Below, piece by piece: positions 56,488 to 64,000 of a stretch of 64,000 nt of DNA. Position 1 is the stretch's first letter, and each line of letters opens with the position of its first letter. Origin of the DNA: Alpinimonas psychrophila (lineage in GTDB: Bacteria > Actinomycetota > Actinomycetes > Actinomycetales > Microbacteriaceae); the NCBI RefSeq assembly GCF_014137865.1, contig NZ_JACGWU010000007.1:48582-112581 (forward strand). The letters are read 5' to 3'. The position numbers were made by a program, and so were the translations under genes. Under the pieces are notes generated by a model that saw nothing but the letters and a program-made list of their open reading frames with translations, was not told the origin of the DNA and searched no databases.

Positions 56488-56796
56488 ATGGCGGGACAAA
56501 AAATCCGCATTCGACTTAAGTCATATGACCACGAGGTCATTGACTCCTCGGCGCGCAAGATTGTCGACACAGTAACCCGTGCGGGTGCCACTGTTGTCGG
56601 CCCAGTGCCGCTTCCTACGGAGAAGAACGTAATCTGTGTGATTCGTTCTCCCCACAAGTACAAGGACAGCCGGGAGCACTTTGAAATGCGCACCCACAAG
56701 CGTCTGATCGACATTATCGATCCCACGCCGAAGGCCGTCGACTCGCTTATGCGTCTCGACCTGCCAGCTGACGTCAACATCGAGATCAAGCTCTAA
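56488..56796 (+). CDS. rpsJ: 30S ribosomal protein S10
   Basis: S10 is a head protein of the 30S subunit and a partner of NusB in antitermination. It has 102 residues. It begins [19 protein letters not shown], and the family signature around [14 protein letters not shown] is intact. It opens the S10 operon, and rplC follows after 7 bases. The ATG at 56488 matches the family start, and a longer frame at 56425 is not used. Confidence 0.98.
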   Translation: MAGQKIRIRLKSYDHEVIDSSARKIVDTVTRAGATVVGPVPLPTEKNVICVIRSPHKYKDSREHFEMRTHKRLIDIIDPTPKAVDSLMRLDLPADVNIEIKL

Positions 56797-56803
56797 GGGA
56801 ATC

Positions 56804-57460
56804 ATGGCTACTGAGACTAAGACCGCTAAGGGTCTGCTCGGCAAGAAGCTGGGAATGACCCAGGTGTGGGATGAGAACAACAAGCTTGTTCCCGTCACCG
56901 TCATCGAGATCACTCCTAACGTTGTCACGCAGCTGCGTACGCCCGAGAAGGATGGCTACAGCGCCATTCAGATCGCCGGCGGCGCCATTGACCCTCGTAA
57001 GGTAAACAAGCCTGCTACAGGCCACTTTGACAAGGCAGGCGTCACGCCTCGCCGTCACGTGACCGAAGTTCGCACCTCTGATGCAGCTTCCTACGAACTG
57101 GGCCAGGAGCTCACCGTAGAAAGCACCTTCGAAGCCGGCCAAAAGGTCGACGTCATGGGCACCAGCAAGGGTAAAGGCTTCGCCGGTGTAATGAAGCGTC
57201 ACAACTTCAAGGGTGTATCCGCTTCGCACGGTTCACACCGTAACCACCGTAAGCCCGGTTCCATCGGTGCCTCTTCGACCCCCAGTCGCGTCTTCAAAGG
57301 CATGCGCATGGCCGGTCGTATGGGTGGCGAGCGCGTAACCGTGCTGAACCTCCGCGTACACGCCGTAGACGCAGAGAAGGGTCTCTTGCTCGTCAAGGGC
57401 GCCGTTCCGGGTGCACGTGGCCGCCTCGTATTCGTTCGCAACGCAGTGAAGGGGGCGTAG
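56804..57460 (+). CDS. rplC: 50S ribosomal protein L3
   Basis: L3 is an early assembly protein that reaches into the peptidyl-transferase region. It has 218 residues. The start [20 protein letters not shown] and the loop [15 protein letters not shown] are conserved. It is second in the S10 operon, 3 bases before rplD. Confidence 0.98.
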   Translation: MATETKTAKGLLGKKLGMTQVWDENNKLVPVTVIEITPNVVTQLRTPEKDGYSAIQIAGGAIDPRKVNKPATGHFDKAGVTPRRHVTEVRTSDAASYELGQELTVESTFEAGQKVDVMGTSKGKGFAGVMKRHNFKGVSASHGSHRNHRKPGSIGASSTPSRVFKGMRMAGRMGGERVTVLNLRVHAVDAEKGLLLVKGAVPGARGRLVFVRNAVKGA

Positions 57461-57463
57461 TCC

Positions 57464-58114
57464 ATGGCTAACGCAACCACCGTCGACGTCCTCGACCTCG
57501 CAGGCAAGAAGGCCGGTTCGGTCGAACTTCCTGCAGAGCTCTTTGACGTTGCCGCCAACATCCCGCTCATCCACCAGGTCGTCGTCGCTCAGCTTGCTGC
57601 TGCCCGTCAGGGTACGCACAAGGTCAAGCGCCGCGGTGAAGTCTCTGGTGCTGGCCGCAAGCCGTTCAAGCAAAAAGGAACCGGTCGCGCCCGTCAGGGT
57701 TCGATTCGTGCTCCACAGATGCGCGGTGGTGGAATCGTTCACGGTCCCATCCCTCGCAGCTACGCCCAGCGCACCCCTAAGAAGATGATTGCCGCAGCCC
57801 TGCTAGGTGCTCTTTCTGACCGGGCCCGCGGTTCGCGCGTTCACGTCGTGACCGCATTCGGTGCCGATGTTCCGTCGACAACGGTTGCTGCCGCGTTCTT
57901 GAACAAGATCGCGTCGACCAAGCACGTGCTGATTGTGATCCAGCGTGGTGACGACCTCTCTCTCAAGAGCGTTCGCAACCTTCCCGCCGTTCACGTTCTG
58001 CACTCCGACCAGCTGAACGCCTATGACGTGCTCGTCAGCGATGACATCGTCTTCACCAAGGAAGCATTTGACGCCTTCGTGAGCAGCAAGAAGAAGGAAG
58101 AGGTCAGCGCATGA
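57464..58114 (+). CDS. rplD: 50S ribosomal protein L4
   Basis: L4 lines the exit tunnel and is the autogenous regulator of the S10 operon in gamma-proteobacteria. That control is not shown in this group. It has 216 residues with the extended loop [19 protein letters not shown]. Its stop overlaps the rplW ATG by 4 nt. Confidence 0.98.
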   Translation: MANATTVDVLDLAGKKAGSVELPAELFDVAANIPLIHQVVVAQLAAARQGTHKVKRRGEVSGAGRKPFKQKGTGRARQGSIRAPQMRGGGIVHGPIPRSYAQRTPKKMIAAALLGALSDRARGSRVHVVTAFGADVPSTTVAAAFLNKIASTKHVLIVIQRGDDLSLKSVRNLPAVHVLHSDQLNAYDVLVSDDIVFTKEAFDAFVSSKKKEEVSA

Positions 58115-58413
58115 TCGCAACCAACAACAAAGATCCTCGCGACGTCATCATCTCGCCTGTTGTCTCTGAGAAGAGCTACGCATTGATCGACCAGGGTAAG
58201 TACACGTTCGTCGTGGACCCCCGTTCGAACAAGACCGAGATCAAGCTCGCAATTGAGAAGATCTTCAAGGTTGAGGTCGCCTCAATCAACACCCTGAACC
58301 GCAAGGGTAAGACACTCCGTACCAAGTTTGGCCAAGGAAAGCGCAAGGACACCAAGCGCGCCATCGTCACACTGAAGTCCGGTTCCATCGACATCTTTAC
58401 AGCCGTCGGCTAA
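58111..58413 (+). CDS. rplW: 50S ribosomal protein L23
   Basis: L23 lies at the tunnel exit and docks trigger factor and the signal recognition particle. It has 100 residues, with [20 protein letters not shown] at the start of the fold. The ATG overlaps the rplD stop. Confidence 0.97.
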   Translation: MIATNNKDPRDVIISPVVSEKSYALIDQGKYTFVVDPRSNKTEIKLAIEKIFKVEVASINTLNRKGKTLRTKFGQGKRKDTKRAIVTLKSGSIDIFTAVG

Positions 58414-58439
58414 CGCGGCACGGATAACGAGGACACATA

Positions 58440-59276
58440 ATGGCTATTCGTAAGTACAAGCCCACTACGCCGGGCCGTCGCGGCTCGAGCGTCGCGGACT
58501 TCGCTGAAATCACCCGTTCGACGCCGGAGAAGTCACTTCTTCGTCCGTTGTCGAAGACCGGTGGTCGTAACAACCAAGGTCGCATCACGACGCGTCACAT
58601 CGGTGGTGGCCACAAGCGCCAGTACCGCGTGATTGACTTCCGTCGTCACGACAAAGATGGCGTGCTCGCCAAGGTCGCTCACATTGAGTACGACCCCAAC
58701 CGCACCGCACGTATCGCCCTGCTTCATTTCTATGACGGCAGCAAGCGCTACATCATCGCTCCTAACAAGCTCAACCAGGGCGACATCATTGAGTCGGGCG
58801 CCAGTGCCGACATCAAGCCCGGTAACAACTTGCCGTTGCGTAACATCCCTACCGGTACCGTCATTCACGCCATTGAGCTCAAGCCCGGTGGCGGCGCAAA
58901 GATGGCCCGTTCGGCTGGTACCTCGGTACGTCTCGTTGCTAAGGATGGCCCCTACGCGCAGCTTCGTCTGCCGTCCGGTGAAATCCGTAACGTTGACGCT
59001 CGTTGCCGCGCCACCATTGGTGAAGTCGGTAACGCCGAGCAGTCGAACATCAACTGGGGTAAGGCCGGCCGTATGCGCTGGAAGGGCGTCCGCCCGACCG
59101 TTCGTGGTGTTGCCATGAACCCTGTTGATCACCCCCACGGTGGTGGTGAGGGTAAGACGTCCGGTGGTCGTCACCCCGTCAGCCCCTGGGGTAAGAAGGA
59201 AGGCCGCACGCGCCGACCTAACAAGGAGAGCAACAAGCTCATCGTTCGTCGTCGTACCGTCGGCAAGAAGCGTTAG
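58440..59276 (+). CDS. rplB: 50S ribosomal protein L2
   Basis: L2 is needed for subunit joining and peptidyl transfer. It has 278 residues. The conserved [16 protein letters not shown] motif with the essential histidine is intact near residue 225-240. A ribosome site (GAGGACA) precedes the ATG. It is followed by rpsS. Confidence 0.98.
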   Translation: MAIRKYKPTTPGRRGSSVADFAEITRSTPEKSLLRPLSKTGGRNNQGRITTRHIGGGHKRQYRVIDFRRHDKDGVLAKVAHIEYDPNRTARIALLHFYDGSKRYIIAPNKLNQGDIIESGASADIKPGNNLPLRNIPTGTVIHAIELKPGGGAKMARSAGTSVRLVAKDGPYAQLRLPSGEIRNVDARCRATIGEVGNAEQSNINWGKAGRMRWKGVRPTVRGVAMNPVDHPHGGGEGKTSGGRHPVSPWGKKEGRTRRPNKESNKLIVRRRTVGKKR

Positions 59277-59291
59277 TAGGAGTCCAAGAAG

Positions 59292-59573
59292 ATGCCACGC
59301 AGTCTTAAGAAAGGCCCCTTCGTCGATGAGCACCTGCTCCGCAAGGTGGTCGTCCAAAACGAAGCCAGCACGAAAAACGTCATCAAGACGTGGTCCCGTC
59401 GATCGATGATCATCCCCGCGATGCTCGGTCACACTATTGCGGTGCACGATGGCCGCAAGCACATCCCGGTGTTCGTCACCGAGACCATGGTTGGTCACAA
59501 ACTCGGTGAGTTTGCTCCGACACGCACCTTCCGCGGACACGTGAAGGACGACAAGAAGGGCCGTCGCCGCTAG
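59292..59573 (+). CDS. rpsS: 30S ribosomal protein S19
   Basis: S19 binds the 30S head and contacts the A-site finger. It has 93 residues, beginning [18 protein letters not shown], with the signature [20 protein letters not shown]. The ribosome site AGGAG is 59278-59282. It is part of the S10 operon. Confidence 0.98.
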   Translation: MPRSLKKGPFVDEHLLRKVVVQNEASTKNVIKTWSRRSMIIPAMLGHTIAVHDGRKHIPVFVTETMVGHKLGEFAPTRTFRGHVKDDKKGRRR

Positions 59574-59599
59574 TCGGCGACGCTAGGAGAGGTAGAGAA

Positions 59600-59998
59600 A
59601 TGGTGGAGTCCGTCGCAAGCTTGCGTCACATCCGCATTACCCCGCAGAAGGCTCGTCGTGTTATCAACATGATCCGCGGCAAGCAGGCCAATGAAGCGTT
59701 GGCCATTCTGAAGTTCGCCCCCCAGGGTGCGAGCGAAGCTATTTTCAAGCTCGTAGCGTCGGCTGTTGCCAACGCACGTGTAAAGGCAGATGCGTCTAAC
59801 GCATTCCTCGACGAGCAGGATCTGTTCATCTCGAAGATTTGGGCAAATGATGGCGCCACCCTGAAGCGGTTCCGTCCGCGTGCTCAGGGCCGTGCATTCC
59901 AGATCCTCAAGCGCACCAGCCACATCACCGTCGTACTGAGCACTCCTGATGAAATTCAGGCTGCCGGCACGAAGGTTGCGAAGAAGGGGGCCAAGTAA
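59600..59998 (+). CDS. rplV: 50S ribosomal protein L22
   Basis: L22 lines the exit tunnel near the macrolide site. It has 132 residues, with the conserved [17 protein letters not shown] stretch near the start and the tunnel loop with [20 protein letters not shown]. Its TAA overlaps the ATG of rpsC. The last residues are lysine-rich. Confidence 0.97.
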   Translation: MVESVASLRHIRITPQKARRVINMIRGKQANEALAILKFAPQGASEAIFKLVASAVANARVKADASNAFLDEQDLFISKIWANDGATLKRFRPRAQGRAFQILKRTSHITVVLSTPDEIQAAGTKVAKKGAK

Positions 59999-60753
59999 TG
60001 GGCCAGAAAGTCAATCCCTACGGCTTCCGTCTGGGTATTACCACTGATCACGTGTCGCGTTGGTTCTCTGACAGCACGAAAAAGGGTCAGCGTTACTCCG
60101 ACTTCGTGACCGAGGACATCAAGATCCGTCACATGCTGAGCGAGAGCCTCGACCGTGCAGGCGTTGCCCGCATTGAAATTGAGCGCACCCGTGACCGCGT
60201 CCGTGTAGACATTCACACCGCCCGTCCGGGTATCGTGATTGGCCGCCGTGGCGCCGAGGCCGAGCGTATTCGCACCGACCTCGAGAAGCTCTCGGGCAAG
60301 CAGATTCAGCTCAACATCCTCGAGGTCAAGAACCCCGAGGCTGAAGCTCAGCTTGTTGCTCAGGGCATTGCCGAGCAGCTCTCCGCACGTGTGGCTTTCC
60401 GCCGCGCAATGCGTAAGGGTCTGCAGGGCGCTCAGCGCGCAGGAGCAAAGGGTATTCGTATCCAGGTCTCCGGCCGTTTGGGCGGCGCTGAGATGAGCCG
60501 TTCGGAGTTCTACCGCGAAGGTCGCGTGCCATTGCACACGCTCCGCGCGAACATCGACTACGGCTTCTATGAGGCAAAAACCACCTTCGGCCGTATCGGC
60601 GTGAAGGTCTGGATTTACAAGGGTGACATCACCAACAAGGAACTCGCTCGCGAGCAGGCCAACGCTAAGTCGGTCCGTCCCGAGCGTAGTGACCGTCCCC
60701 GTCGTGCCCCTAAGGCTGACGCGGCTCCGGTTACAGCAGGAGTTGAGGCATAA
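59998..60753 (+). CDS. rpsC: 30S ribosomal protein S3
   Basis: S3 guards the mRNA entry channel. It has 251 residues. It starts [21 protein letters not shown]. The KH domain motif is [13 protein letters not shown]. The C-terminal extension after residue 212 is basic and proline- and alanine-rich. The start overlaps the rplV stop by one base, and rplP follows after two bases. Confidence 0.98.
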   Translation: MGQKVNPYGFRLGITTDHVSRWFSDSTKKGQRYSDFVTEDIKIRHMLSESLDRAGVARIEIERTRDRVRVDIHTARPGIVIGRRGAEAERIRTDLEKLSGKQIQLNILEVKNPEAEAQLVAQGIAEQLSARVAFRRAMRKGLQGAQRAGAKGIRIQVSGRLGGAEMSRSEFYREGRVPLHTLRANIDYGFYEAKTTFGRIGVKVWIYKGDITNKELAREQANAKSVRPERSDRPRRAPKADAAPVTAGVEA

Positions 60754-60755
60754 CC

Positions 60756-61175
60756 ATGTTGATTCCACGTAGAGTCAAGCACCGCAAGCAGCACCATCCC
60801 GGCCGTAGCGGCCAGGCAACTGGTGGCACCAAGGTATCGTTCGGCGAGTTCGGCATTCAGGCCCTGACTCCCGCTTATGTGACTAACCGTCAGATCGAGT
60901 CCGCTCGTATCGCCATGACGCGTCACATCAAGCGTGGTGGCAAGGTATGGATCAACATCTACCCCGACCGCCCCTTGACCAAGAAGCCAGCCGAAACCCG
61001 CATGGGTTCCGGTAAGGGTTCGCCAGAGTGGTGGGTTGCTAACGTCAAGCCCGGCCGTGTTCTCTTTGAGCTCGCCGGTGTCAGCGAAGAAGTTGCCCGT
61101 GAGGCAATGACGCGCGCCATTCACAAGCTGCCCCTCAAGGCACGCATCATCAAGCGCGAAGAGGGAGACGCATAA
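60756..61175 (+). CDS. rplP: 50S ribosomal protein L16
   Basis: L16 helps position tRNA in the A and P sites. It has 139 residues, beginning [19 protein letters not shown], with the [19 protein letters not shown] motif near residue 80. Its TAA overlaps the ATG of rpmC. Confidence 0.98.
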   Translation: MLIPRRVKHRKQHHPGRSGQATGGTKVSFGEFGIQALTPAYVTNRQIESARIAMTRHIKRGGKVWINIYPDRPLTKKPAETRMGSGKGSPEWWVANVKPGRVLFELAGVSEEVAREAMTRAIHKLPLKARIIKREEGDA

Positions 61176-61477
61176 TGGCTATCGGATCCAAGGAGCTTCG
61201 TCCCATCGAGCTCGACACATTTGATAACGAGCGTCTCGTAGAAGAGCTTCGTAAGGCTAAGGAAGAGCTGTTCAACCTGCGCTTCCAGTCCGCTACGGGC
61301 CAGCTCGAGAGCCACGGCCGCCTGCGCGCCGTGAAGCGTGACATTGCTCGCATCTACACGGTTATCCGTGAGCGCGAGCTGGGCATCCGCCCAATGCCGG
61401 CACCAGCGATTATTGCGCCTAAGGCCGAGAAGAAGACCAAGGCTGTCAAAGCCGAGACCGCGGAGGAGACCGAATAA
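61175..61477 (+). CDS. rpmC: 50S ribosomal protein L29
   Basis: L29 lies near the tunnel exit. It has the family core [20 protein letters not shown], followed by [14 protein letters not shown]. The total is 100 residues because of an extra alanine- and lysine-rich C-terminal tail of about 30 residues ([20 protein letters not shown]), longer than in most bacteria. The overlap with rpsQ is one base. Confidence 0.96.
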   Translation: MAIGSKELRPIELDTFDNERLVEELRKAKEELFNLRFQSATGQLESHGRLRAVKRDIARIYTVIRERELGIRPMPAPAIIAPKAEKKTKAVKAETAEETE

Positions 61478-61773
61478 TGGCTACCGCAAAAGAGCAGAAG
61501 GCAGCTGAGACCGAGGCTCTCGTTCGTGGCTACCGCAAGGTTCGTCGTGGCTACGTCACCAGCGACAAGATGGATAAGACCATCGTCGTTGAGGTCGAAG
61601 ACCGCGTAAAGCACCCGTTGTACGGCAAGGTCATCCGCCGCACTTCCAAGGTCAAGGCTCACGATGAGCTGAACGCCGCAGGAATTGGCGACCTCGTCCT
61701 CATCAACGAGACCCGTCCGCTGAGCGCATCCAAGCGCTGGCGCCTGGTCGAAATCGTCGAGAAGGCAAAGTAA
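61477..61773 (+). CDS. rpsQ: 30S ribosomal protein S17
   Basis: S17 binds the 5' domain of 16S rRNA. It has 98 residues, with a short acidic start and then the OB-fold core ([20 protein letters not shown]). [20 protein letters not shown] is the family C-terminal motif. It ends the S10 group, and rplN starts 31 bases later. Confidence 0.97.
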   Translation: MATAKEQKAAETEALVRGYRKVRRGYVTSDKMDKTIVVEVEDRVKHPLYGKVIRRTSKVKAHDELNAAGIGDLVLINETRPLSASKRWRLVEIVEKAK

Positions 61774-61804
61774 GCCTCGGCTTACTGTGTAAAGGGAGTA
61801 AGAA

Positions 61805-62173
61805 GTGATTCAGCAAGAATCCAGAGTTAAGGTAGCCGACAACACCGGCGCCAAGCAGCTGCTTACGATTCGTGTTCTCGGTGGTTCCGGTCGTCGTTAC
61901 GCCGGTCTCGGAGATGTCATCGTCGCCACTGTCAAGGATGCAATCCCCGGTGGAAACGTCAAGAAGGGTGACATCGTCAAAGCTGTCATCGTTCGCACGG
62001 TCAAGTCGACCCGTCGCCCCGACGGTTCGTACATCAAGTTCGACGAGAACGCAGCCGTCATCCTCAAAGCGGATGGCGAGCCACGCGGTACTCGTATCTT
62101 CGGTCCAGTCGGTCGCGAGCTTCGCGACAAGAAGTTCATGAAGATCGTTTCATTGGCTCCGGAGGTTATTTAG
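61805..62173 (+). CDS. rplN: 50S ribosomal protein L14
   Basis: L14 lies at the subunit interface. It has 122 residues, starting [19 protein letters not shown], from a GTG at 61805 preceded by AAGGGAG. The signature with [20 protein letters not shown] is intact. It opens the spc group. The next gene starts after two bases. Confidence 0.98.
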   Translation: MIQQESRVKVADNTGAKQLLTIRVLGGSGRRYAGLGDVIVATVKDAIPGGNVKKGDIVKAVIVRTVKSTRRPDGSYIKFDENAAVILKADGEPRGTRIFGPVGRELRDKKFMKIVSLAPEVI

Positions 62174-62175
62174 TC

Positions 62176-62535
62176 ATGGCAAACATCAAAAAGGGAGACC
62201 TGGTTCAGGTTCTCACTGGGCGTAGCCAGGCTCGCGGCGGAGACCGTGGCAAGCAGGGTCGCGTTATTGAGGTTCTCGTGGAGCGCAACCGCGTTCTCGT
62301 CGAGGGCATCAACTATGTCAAGAAGCACGTTCGTGCGGGTCAGACCCAGCGCGGCACCACAACCGGTGGCATCGAGACCATGGAGGCACCGATTCACGTC
62401 TCCAACGTGGCCCTCGTTGACCCCGAGACGAAGAAGCCCACTCGCGTTGGCTTCCGTTCCGAGCAGGTAACGAAAGACGGCGTCACCAAGACGATCCGTG
62501 TTCGTTACGCCAAGAAGTCAGGTAAGGACCTCTAA
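62176..62535 (+). CDS. rplX: 50S ribosomal protein L24
   Basis: L24 starts 50S assembly. It has 119 residues. [20 protein letters not shown] with the KOW motif lies near the start, and [18 protein letters not shown] follows. Its stop overlaps the rplE ATG by one base (TAATG). Confidence 0.97.
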   Translation: MANIKKGDLVQVLTGRSQARGGDRGKQGRVIEVLVERNRVLVEGINYVKKHVRAGQTQRGTTTGGIETMEAPIHVSNVALVDPETKKPTRVGFRSEQVTKDGVTKTIRVRYAKKSGKDL

Positions 62536-63137
62536 TGACAAACACTGTTGCTGAAGCTGGCACAGCTGGCGTAAAGGCTGTCGCACCGCGACTCAAGCTG
62601 CGGTACCGCGAGGAAATTCAGGCGGCTCTTGCTGCTGAGCTCGGTTTCACGAATGTTCACCAGATCCCGACTCTCACCAAGATTGTCGTGAACATGGGTG
62701 TGGGTGAGGCTGCCCGCGATGGCAAGCTCATCGATTTCGCAGTTGCCGACCTTACGTTGATCACGGGTCAGAAGCCTCAGATCACGAAGGCTCGCAAGTC
62801 GATTGCTCAGTTCAAGCTTCGCGAGGGACAGCCCATTGGCGCCCACGTGACACTTCGTGGCGACCGCATGTGGGAATTCCTCGATCGGCTCCTGTCGCTC
62901 GCACTTCCCCGTATCCGTGACTTCCGTGGCCTTTCGCCACGTCAGTTCGATGGAAACGGTAACTACACCTTTGGTCTCAACGAGCAGTCAATGTTCCACG
63001 AGATCAACCAGGACAAGATCGATCGCCCCCGCGGTATGGACATCACTGTTGTGACTACTGCCCGGAGTGACGACGCTGGTCGCGCCCTGCTCAAGCACCT
63101 GGGATTCCCATTCCAGACGGCGGATTCCGCCAAATAA
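62535..63137 (+). CDS. rplE: 50S ribosomal protein L5
   Basis: L5 binds 5S rRNA and contacts the P-site tRNA. It has 200 residues, with [20 protein letters not shown] at the start, the signature [20 protein letters not shown], and [18 protein letters not shown] at the end. It is followed by a 63-base gap and then rpsH, with no rpsN between them. Confidence 0.98.
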   Translation: MTNTVAEAGTAGVKAVAPRLKLRYREEIQAALAAELGFTNVHQIPTLTKIVVNMGVGEAARDGKLIDFAVADLTLITGQKPQITKARKSIAQFKLREGQPIGAHVTLRGDRMWEFLDRLLSLALPRIRDFRGLSPRQFDGNGNYTFGLNEQSMFHEINQDKIDRPRGMDITVVTTARSDDAGRALLKHLGFPFQTADSAK

Positions 63138-63200
63138 CCCACCACAGGTCGGCATTCGTGTAACGGATGATCGAAACCTGGTGAACGAAAGAAGAACCAG

Positions 63201-63599
63201 ATGACAATGACAGATCCGGTCGCAGACATGCTGACCAGACTGCGCAATGCGAACTCAGCGCACCACGACACCGTGTCCATGCCGCAGAGCAAGCTCAAGA
63301 CAGGCATCGCCGAAATCCTCAAGCGCGAGGGTTTCATTGCAAGCTTCGAGGAGACCGACGCTCGCGTTGGTAAGACCCTCACGCTGAGCCTCAAGTTTGG
63401 CCCAAACCGCGAGAGGTCGATTGTCGGCATCAAGCGTGTTTCGAAGCCTGGTTTGCGCGTTTACGCAAAGTCGACCGAAATCCCCACCGTCCTCGGCGGT
63501 TTGGGTGTTGCCATTTTGTCCACCTCCTCAGGTCTCTTGACAGACCGTCAGGCTGCGAAGAAAGGTGTAGGTGGGGAAGTCCTCGCCTACGTGTGGTAA
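63201..63599 (+). CDS. rpsH: 30S ribosomal protein S8
   Basis: S8 is a central assembly protein of the 30S subunit and represses the spc operon in E. coli. It has 132 residues, starting [20 protein letters not shown], and it ends [13 protein letters not shown]. It has a ribosome site GAAAGAAG before the ATG. Confidence 0.98.
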   Translation: MTMTDPVADMLTRLRNANSAHHDTVSMPQSKLKTGIAEILKREGFIASFEETDARVGKTLTLSLKFGPNRERSIVGIKRVSKPGLRVYAKSTEIPTVLGGLGVAILSTSSGLLTDRQAAKKGVGGEVLAYVW

Positions 63600-63605
63600 T
63601 CAAAA

Positions 63606-64000
63606 ATGTCACGTATTGGCCGTCTTCCTATTGACATCCCAGGCGGTGTAACCGTGTCCATTGATGGACAGGTTGTCACCACCAAGGGCCCTAAGGGTGA
63701 GCTTGTTCTCACCGTTAAAGCACCCATCGTCGCCGTGATCGAAGAGAACCAGGTTGTCGTGACGCGTCCCGACGAAGAGCGTCTTTCTCGTTCACTTCAC
63801 GGACTGACTCGCACCCTTATTGCGAACCAGATCGTCGGCGTTACACAGGGCTACTCCAAGGGCCTCGAGATTGTGGGCACGGGTTACCGTGTCGCTGCGA
63901 AGGGTGACTCACTTGAGTTCGCTCTTGGCTTCTCACACTCCATCACGGTTGATCCTCCCAAGGGAATCAGCTTCACAGTTGAAGGCAACAACAAGCTCGT
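63606..64000 (+). CDS. rplF: 50S ribosomal protein L6, truncated by the window edge
   Basis: L6 lies near the GTPase centre of the 50S subunit. The first 131 codons are present, from ATG 63606 ([20 protein letters not shown]) to the window end, with no stop. It starts six bases after the rpsH stop. The first domain with the ITKVKG-like segment [15 protein letters not shown] is visible. The rest is outside. Confidence 0.97.
   Translation, partial: MSRIGRLPIDIPGGVTVSIDGQVVTTKGPKGELVLTVKAPIVAVIEENQVVVTRPDEERLSRSLHGLTRTLIANQIVGVTQGYSKGLEIVGTGYRVAAKGDSLEFALGFSHSITVDPPKGISFTVEGNNKL

Overview
The window is a stretch of an actinobacterial chromosome, most likely from the family Microbacteriaceae. 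The evidence is a 16S-23S-5S operon with no tRNA in the spacer, an actinobacterial gene order (ftsH-folE-folP-folB-folK-DUF3180-DUF2520-panC-lysS), clpC, DivIVA-like coiled-coil proteins, and frequent GTG and TTG starts. The genus cannot be fixed by eye. Most of the window is housekeeping and gene-dense, with many 1-4 nt ATGA, GTGA or TAATG overlaps.

Layout. 1-3001: an ABC importer (binding-protein tail, two permeases, ATPase). 3103-4401: a secreted M23 peptidase, convergent with ppa. 5045-16397: a plus-strand run of tilS, hpt, ftsH, folate and pantothenate genes, lysS, a small membrane protein and cardiolipin synthase. 16416-18569: three minus-strand genes (YbaK-like, TfoX-like, pirin). 18718-22540: clpC, a GNAT acetyltransferase and an anchored unknown protein. 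22541-28544: rRNA operon with leader, processing stalks and terminator. 28596-31679: a GAF-type regulator, a decayed aldehyde dehydrogenase and an intact DUF779 gene. 31676-33040: radA (minus). 33126-33983: tRNA-Ser(CGA), an imperfect copy of its 3' end, and a decayed zinc peptidase-like gene. 34038-39630: NUDIX-like gene, two tandem DivIVA-like coiled-coil paralogues, SRPBCC, ComB-like, DUF427, SprT-like and spermidine-synthase-like genes. 39655-53337: rpoB-rpoC, two membrane proteins, and the str operon (rpsL-rpsG-fusA-tuf). 53452-56082: a cytochrome b-like protein and a SulP transporter. 56488-64000: the S10 and spc ribosomal protein genes from rpsJ to a truncated rplF.

How it works together. 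The window holds much of the transcription and translation core: RNA polymerase beta and beta', 18 ribosomal proteins, EF-G, EF-Tu, LysRS, TilS, one tRNA and one rRNA operon. It also holds the folate branch from GTP to the pterin precursor of dihydropteroate, protein quality control (FtsH, ClpC), and RadA repair.

I did not find a mobile element, a CRISPR array or a complete undescribed multi-gene system. The most interesting local signals are the tandem coiled-coil pair, two CGC-N5-GCG boxes before clpC, a helically phased GCAAC operator before a dead aldehyde dehydrogenase, a terminator-like hairpin inside the rpoBC leader, a degenerate duplicate of the tRNA-Ser 3' end, and the absence of rpsN between rplE and rpsH.
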